Shown here piece by piece: positions 38,251 through 43,068 of a stretch of 43,068 nt of DNA. Source of the stretch: Bacteroides sp. (lineage in GTDB: Bacteria > Bacteroidota > Bacteroidia > Bacteroidales > GCA-2748055); assembly GCA_011056635.1 (NCBI GenBank), contig DSEO01000377.1:1-43068 (forward strand), given 5' to 3'. The notes beneath the pieces were generated by a model, which was given only the letters and a program-made list of their open reading frames with translations, did not search any database and was not told where the DNA came from. Both the position numbers and the translations under genes were made by a program. Within the stretch, counting starts at the first letter, position 1. Each line of letters begins with the position of its first letter.

Positions 38251-39417
38251 CTAATATTCGAAGGTGCCCTGCTCACTCATGATGGACAGTTTTCGCTTAT
38301 CGGAAGGTTCACACCGTCCAACGATCTTTGCTTCCACCTGGTAGGCTTCCGCGATCCGGATCATTTCTATGGCAGTTTCTTCATCAGTGTATATCTCGAA
38401 ACGATGTCCCATATTGAAAACCTGATACATCTCCCTCCAGGCGGTACCCGATTCTTCCTGGATTAACCGGAATAACGGAGGTATGTCAAACAGGTTGTCT
38501 TTGATAATATGCACATGGCCTGCATAGTGCAGCACCTTGGTTTGCGCACCTCCGGAACAATGGATCATTCCGTGGATCTGCTTCCTGAAGTGAGTTAGTA
38601 ACTCCCTGACCACTGGGGCATAGGTCCGGGTGGGTGATAATACCAGCTTGCCTGCATCAAGGCCCAGTTCTTCAATTGTTTCAGTCAGACTTCTGCTGCC
38701 GGAATATACAAGATCGGGAGGCAAATCAGGATCGTAACTTTCGGGATATTTCCGGGCCAGGTAACCCCCGAACACATCATGCCTTGCCGAGGTGAGACCA
38801 TTGCTTCCCATGCCGCTGTTATATGTATTCTCATAACTTGCCCTGCCCGAGGATGAAAAACCTACAATCACGTTACCGGGAACAATGTTTGACTCGATCA
38901 CATCTGATCGATTCAGGCGTGCAATCACTGTTGAATCCACGATAATGGTCCTGACCAGGTCTCCCACATCTGCCGTCTCCCCGCCTGTACTGTAAATGGA
39001 AATCCCCTGGTCCCGGAGCTCCTGCAGTATTTCCTCGGTCCCGTTGATGATTGCAGAGATTACCTCTCCCGGTATTTTGTTTTTGTTCCTGCCAATGGTG
39101 GAAGACAACAGAATATTTTGTGTAACTCCCACACACAGCAGATCGTCCAGGTTCATGACGATGGCATCCCGGGCTATTCCTTTCCATACAGACATATCTC
39201 CGGTCTCCTTCCAGTACATATACGCCAGCGAGGACTTGGTCCCGGCTCCGTCTGCATGCATGACCAGGCAGGATTCCGGATCACCGGTCAGCATATCAGG
39301 AACGACTTTGCAGAAGGCCCGGGGAAACAGGCCCCTGTCCGAGTGCCGGAGGGCACCATATACATCTTCCTTCCCTGCGGAAACACCACGCTTCAGGTAC
39401 CGGGAAGAATCACCCAT
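38251..39417 (-). CDS. purM: Phosphoribosylformylglycinamidine cyclo-ligase (AIR synthase)
   Basis: HADGAGTKSSLAYMYWKETGDMSVWKGIARDAIVMNLDDLLCVG, YSTGGETADVGDLVRTI. Confidence 0.9.
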   Translation of the reverse strand: MGDSSRYLKRGVSAGKEDVYGALRHSDRGLFPRAFCKVVPDMLTGDPESCLVMHADGAGTKSSLAYMYWKETGDMSVWKGIARDAIVMNLDDLLCVGVTQNILLSSTIGRNKNKIPGEVISAIINGTEEILQELRDQGISIYSTGGETADVGDLVRTIIVDSTVIARLNRSDVIESNIVPGNVIVGFSSSGRASYENTYNSGMGSNGLTSARHDVFGGYLARKYPESYDPDLPPDLVYSGSRSLTETIEELGLDAGKLVLSPTRTYAPVVRELLTHFRKQIHGMIHCSGGAQTKVLHYAGHVHIIKDNLFDIPPLFRLIQEESGTAWREMYQVFNMGHRFEIYTDEETAIEMIRIAEAYQVEAKIVGRCEPSDKRKLSIMSEQGTFEY

Positions 39418-39422
39418 ACAGA

Positions 39423-41414
39423 TCAGTTTTTCGGGATATAATCGGTGGACAACACCCGGAATTCGGTCCTCCTGTTCACCTGGTGGGCTTTCTCCTGTAA
39501 TTCAGGACCTTCCAGCTGGTTGATGAAGCTCTCTGTGAGGACCTGCCCCAGCTTAAGGAAATCATACTGTTCTTTTATTTTCTCATCCACCACTTTCGGC
39601 TGTGTTTCGCCATATCCCCTGGCCTGTAACCTGTCAGCCGAAATACCTTTCGAAATCAGGTAATCCACCACCGACTGGGCCCTTTTCTGTGAAAGCTCGA
39701 TGTTGTCGGCAGGTGTTCCCCGCGAGTCGGTATGAGACATCAATTCGATGGTGACATTGGGATTGTCATTCAGGGTCTCCACCAGATTGTCCAGGGAAAC
39801 CATGGATTCCGGCCTCAGGTCCCATTTTGCAAAATCATAGAAAATATTAGGCAGGTCGATGACCCGTTCTGTTGAGGCGAGATAGATGGTGGCCTGGAAC
39901 TCCCTGCTCTGGTCCAATCCCTTGGTGGATTCTCTTACTTTACCGCTGAGATAACCATCCTGACTGGCGATGAATACGTAATCGGTAGCCGGCTTCAGCA
40001 TAAACCTGAAGGAGCCCTCGTCATCGGAGGTGGTTTCCACGGTGATCCCGTCACTGCCAACGGATCTTACCTTTGCTCCTCTCAAAGGTGCATCGGTTTT
40101 TTCATCCCGTACCTGCCCGGCCACTGAAAAATTCAGGGGTGGCAGCACAAAGGAATAAATTTCATCATTTCCCCTGCCTCTTCTTGCCGAACTGAAAAAT
40201 CCCCTTTCCTGTTCTTTTTCAAATGCGATCCCAAAATCATCCGCAGGAGAATTCATGGGAGGCTTCATGTTCTCCAGTATCCATCCCCCGGTCTCGTCCT
40301 GGGTGGCTTTATAAATATCCAGGCCCCCCAATCCAATCCGGCTGTCGGATGAAAAATAGAGCGTGCCATCCGGGTGTACATAAGGATAAACTTCGTTGCC
40401 CGGGGTATTGATACCCTCTCCAAGATTTTTGGGTTCTCCCCAGGGACCCTGCTGATTGTCCCTGGTCACCTTCCAGATATCATTCTCCCCGTGTCCACCC
40501 GGCATATCCGATACAAAATACATGGTCAGTCCGTCAGGTGAAATGGCAGGATGTGCATTGGTGATGCTGTCTCCCATGGTGTCAAATTCCACCTCGGGGT
40601 TTGTCCATTCATCTCCGCTGGCACTGGCCCGGTAGATCTGACAGCTCAGCTCCTGGTTTTTACCCTTCTTACAACGGGTAAAATAGATCACCGAAAAATC
40701 CGAGGTTAATGCCGGAGTACCATCCTCAAACTCAGAGTTAAGGCTTTCAACGGGAACCGGGACACTCCATTTTCCTTTCCGGTCCATTGTGGAAACGAAA
40801 ATATCAGCAAAATTCTGCCCGGTGGCACCATGGATCTCATTTCCGGCAGCATCCTCCCTGGTCGAGGTGAAGTAAACCTCTGTGGCGCTTTCATTGACGA
40901 ATGCAGGACTGAAGTCCCGCTCCCTGGAGTTGAAATAACGCATGTCTTCCACAATATAGCCCGTTGGATTTTCTATCCACTGGATGGCAGCCTGGCAGGA
41001 TTCAATGCCCGTTGAGCCCCGGGGATCATCGGGGACCAGTTCCTTGTATCTCTCAAATTCCGCTGCTGCTGCTTCATAATCCTCATTGATCATCAACGTC
41101 TGGGCATACCGCAGAAATATCACGGGATCCTGGTATTCGTCCCTGATCGCTTTCCTGTACCAGAGCTCGGCAGACCTGGCCTCCCCCATAATTCTGTAAC
41201 ATTCTCCTATTTTAAAAAGAATGGCCGTTTTCTGGTCACGGTCATTCACTTTATTATACGCATTTTTAAAAAGATCAATGGCTTCGAAATATTCACCGGC
41301 TTCAAAGGCTGCCTCGGCCCTGGCATCTTTCTGTTTCCTCTGCCCATCCACAGGCAGAGTAAGAAACATCAGGGCTACAATGAACAGTTGAACGGGTTTT
41401 CCGATATATAGCAT
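39423..41414 (-). CDS. TPR / PD40 beta-propeller / carboxypeptidase-regulatory / OmpA protein (PorE-like architecture)
   Basis: N-terminal TPR, PD40 blades (HPAISPDGLTMYFVSDMPGG, YPYVHPDGTLYFSSDSRIGLGGLDIY), CRD (VAGQVRDEKTDAPLRGAKV), OmpA (IELMSHTDSRGTPADNIELSQKRAQSVVDYLISKGI). Confidence 0.85.
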   Translation of the reverse strand: MLYIGKPVQLFIVALMFLTLPVDGQRKQKDARAEAAFEAGEYFEAIDLFKNAYNKVNDRDQKTAILFKIGECYRIMGEARSAELWYRKAIRDEYQDPVIFLRYAQTLMINEDYEAAAAEFERYKELVPDDPRGSTGIESCQAAIQWIENPTGYIVEDMRYFNSRERDFSPAFVNESATEVYFTSTREDAAGNEIHGATGQNFADIFVSTMDRKGKWSVPVPVESLNSEFEDGTPALTSDFSVIYFTRCKKGKNQELSCQIYRASASGDEWTNPEVEFDTMGDSITNAHPAISPDGLTMYFVSDMPGGHGENDIWKVTRDNQQGPWGEPKNLGEGINTPGNEVYPYVHPDGTLYFSSDSRIGLGGLDIYKATQDETGGWILENMKPPMNSPADDFGIAFEKEQERGFFSSARRGRGNDEIYSFVLPPLNFSVAGQVRDEKTDAPLRGAKVRSVGSDGITVETTSDDEGSFRFMLKPATDYVFIASQDGYLSGKVRESTKGLDQSREFQATIYLASTERVIDLPNIFYDFAKWDLRPESMVSLDNLVETLNDNPNVTIELMSHTDSRGTPADNIELSQKRAQSVVDYLISKGISADRLQARGYGETQPKVVDEKIKEQYDFLKLGQVLTESFINQLEGPELQEKAHQVNRRTEFRVLSTDYIPKN

Positions 41415-41523
41415 ATTCTCCCCTTTTTACAATTCGATAAAAGTACTTCTTTTTCTATGAATAAAAAACGTAAGATTTTGAACATTCGTACTGTAGCGGC
41501 TGAGAAGGCTTATTTAAAGCGAA

Positions 41524-41554
41524 TGAGGCTGTCCCAACAGCCGGGACAGCCTCA
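41524..41554 (-). terminator. Putative terminator hairpin downstream of glutamine synthetase
   Basis: TGAGGCTGTCCC-aacagcc-GGGACAGCCTCA, 12-bp perfect stem; no strong U-tract. Confidence 0.6.
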
Positions 41555-41581
41555 CTCAATAAACAAAGCCAGCTGCTGCTG

Positions 41582-43068
41582 CTAACTTGAAAAGAGTATT
41601 TCCCTGTACTTGGGAAGAGGCCACATTTCATCATCCACAATACGTTCAAGCTTGTCGATATGATAACGGATCTTGTCCAGGAATGGAGCTACGTTCTTTG
41701 AATAATTGCGTGCCTTCTCGTGAGAGTCTTTGATTTTATTGGCCACTTTCCTGGCTTCCACCATGTCATTCACCCCTCTCTTAATAATGGTCACATGGTC
41801 AGATATCTCCTTGATCAGTTCGATCCTGTTCTGGGCAATTGATTCATAGGACTCCCCGTAGATCTGTTTCATGTTAAGCACATTTTCCATCAATCTGTTC
41901 TGGTAATGTATCGCGGTGGGAACGATATGGTTGATGGCAAGATCGCCGAAAACCCTGGCTTCGATTTGAATATTCAGGATGTACTGTTCGAACATCACCT
42001 CAACACGGCCTTCCAGCTCCTTTTCAGTAAAAATGCCCAGATCAAAGAAAAGCTTCTTTGATTTTTCTGTCAGATAGGCAGAAAGGGCTTCCGGCACATC
42101 GGTCACATTGGTCAGACCCCGCTTTTTGGCTTCCTTTACCCATGCTTCACTATAGTTATCCCCCTCGAACCGGACGGGTTTGGAGGAAATGATATACTCC
42201 CTGAGGACCTGGAATATGGCTTCGTCTTTTTTTACACCCTTATCGATCAGCCCGTCCACATCCTTTTTAAACTGCCGTAACTGACCGGCAAGCACAGCAT
42301 TGAGAATGGCCATGGGTGAAGCGGGATTGCAGCTTCCTCCCACTGCCCGGAACTCAAACCGGTTTCCCGTGAAAGCGAATGGAGATGTCCTGTTCCTGTC
42401 GGTATTGTCCAGTAATATCTCGGGGATCTTACCAATATCCAGTTTCAGGGCGGTTTTTTCATCGGGCGACATCTTGTTGCTGGTCACCTGTTCCTCGATC
42501 TGGTCAAGCATTCCTGATACTTCCGTTCCCAGGAAGCAGGATATGATGGCAGGAGGTGCTTCATTTGCTCCCAGCCGGTGTGCATTGGAGGCCGAAGAAA
42601 TGGATGCCCTGAGGAGGTCCTGATGGTCATGAACCGCCTTGATGGTATTCACCACGAAAGTCAGGAACTGCAGATTCGTCTTGGGATTTTTTCCCGGGCT
42701 GTGAAGGATCACGCCGGTATCGGTAGACAGGGACCAGTTGTTATGTTTGCCGGTACCATTGACCCCCTGGAAAGGTTTTTCATGGAACAATACCCGGAAT
42801 CCGTGATGCCTGGCGATCCTTTTCATCAGATCCATCATCAGCACATTGTGGTCCACCGCCAGGTTGCATTCCTCAAAGATCGGGGCTACTTCATACTGGT
42901 TGGGAGCCACCTCGTTGTGGCGTGTCTTGATCGGGATGCCTAGCATATACGCTTCCGATTCCACATGGTGCATGAACGCTTCCACCCGTTCCGGAATGGA
43001 ACTGAAGTAGTGGTCATCCAACTGCTGATCTTTGGCAGATGCGTGGCCCATCAGGGTTCTTCCTGTCA
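41582..43068 (-). CDS. Type III glutamine synthetase (C-terminal part; 5' end beyond window)
   Basis: GIPIKTRHNEVAPNQYEVAPIFEECNLAVDHNVLMMDLMKRIA, FHEKPFQGVNGTGKHNNWSLSTDTG. The ORF is open to the window edge. Confidence 0.93.
   Translation of the reverse strand, partial: TGRTLMGHASAKDQQLDDHYFSSIPERVEAFMHHVESEAYMLGIPIKTRHNEVAPNQYEVAPIFEECNLAVDHNVLMMDLMKRIARHHGFRVLFHEKPFQGVNGTGKHNNWSLSTDTGVILHSPGKNPKTNLQFLTFVVNTIKAVHDHQDLLRASISSASNAHRLGANEAPPAIISCFLGTEVSGMLDQIEEQVTSNKMSPDEKTALKLDIGKIPEILLDNTDRNRTSPFAFTGNRFEFRAVGGSCNPASPMAILNAVLAGQLRQFKKDVDGLIDKGVKKDEAIFQVLREYIISSKPVRFEGDNYSEAWVKEAKKRGLTNVTDVPEALSAYLTEKSKKLFFDLGIFTEKELEGRVEVMFEQYILNIQIEARVFGDLAINHIVPTAIHYQNRLMENVLNMKQIYGESYESIAQNRIELIKEISDHVTIIKRGVNDMVEARKVANKIKDSHEKARNYSKNVAPFLDKIRYHIDKLERIVDDEMWPLPKYREILFSS

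Noticed and set aside
1-43068. Search by eye for tRNA, rRNA, transposase, phage or defence genes
   Set aside because: None recognised; the ORF content is metabolic, envelope and respiratory. A tRNAscan/Infernal run would be needed to exclude small RNAs.

Overview
The window reads as a Bacteroidota chromosome segment. Supporting signs are T9SS C-terminal sorting domains, a TonB-dependent receptor, DUF5777/DUF4294/DUF2851 families and TAnnTTTG-type promoters. Most of 11-43 kb is ordinary: a biotin-dependent acyl-CoA carboxylase operon, elbB, a TonB receptor plus secreted T9SS protein, two small CDGSH Fe-S proteins, rpsO-pnp, a prolyl oligopeptidase, a deoxynucleoside kinase, sucC, a PorE-like/purM/prfA/pyrF run and a truncated type III glutamine synthetase. 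The most interesting region is about 1.9-10.7 kb, a compact electron-transfer island. It holds five c-type cytochromes with 25 CXXCH motifs plus one CX3CH, a b561-type cytochrome b, a DUF5777 beta-barrel, a double-rhodanese lipoprotein and two Crp/Fnr regulators at divergent promoters. A near-consensus FNR box (TTGAT-CTGG-ATCAT, 8793-8806) lies about 40 bp upstream of the inferred start of the second regulator. No recognisable terminal reductase is present, so the electron acceptor or donor is unknown. I propose it as a candidate porin-cytochrome or sulfur-linked respiratory module. Other specific observations: a frameshift that removes the T9SS signal of a secreted metallophosphoesterase (about 119-122), a six-copy heptamer repeat filling the ribosome-binding region of sucC (35066-35107), a 17-bp perfect palindrome in a divergent promoter (18552-18568), and a PD-(D/E)xK-like signature in a DUF2851 protein. 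All calls come from reading the sequence and ORF track; no searches were run.
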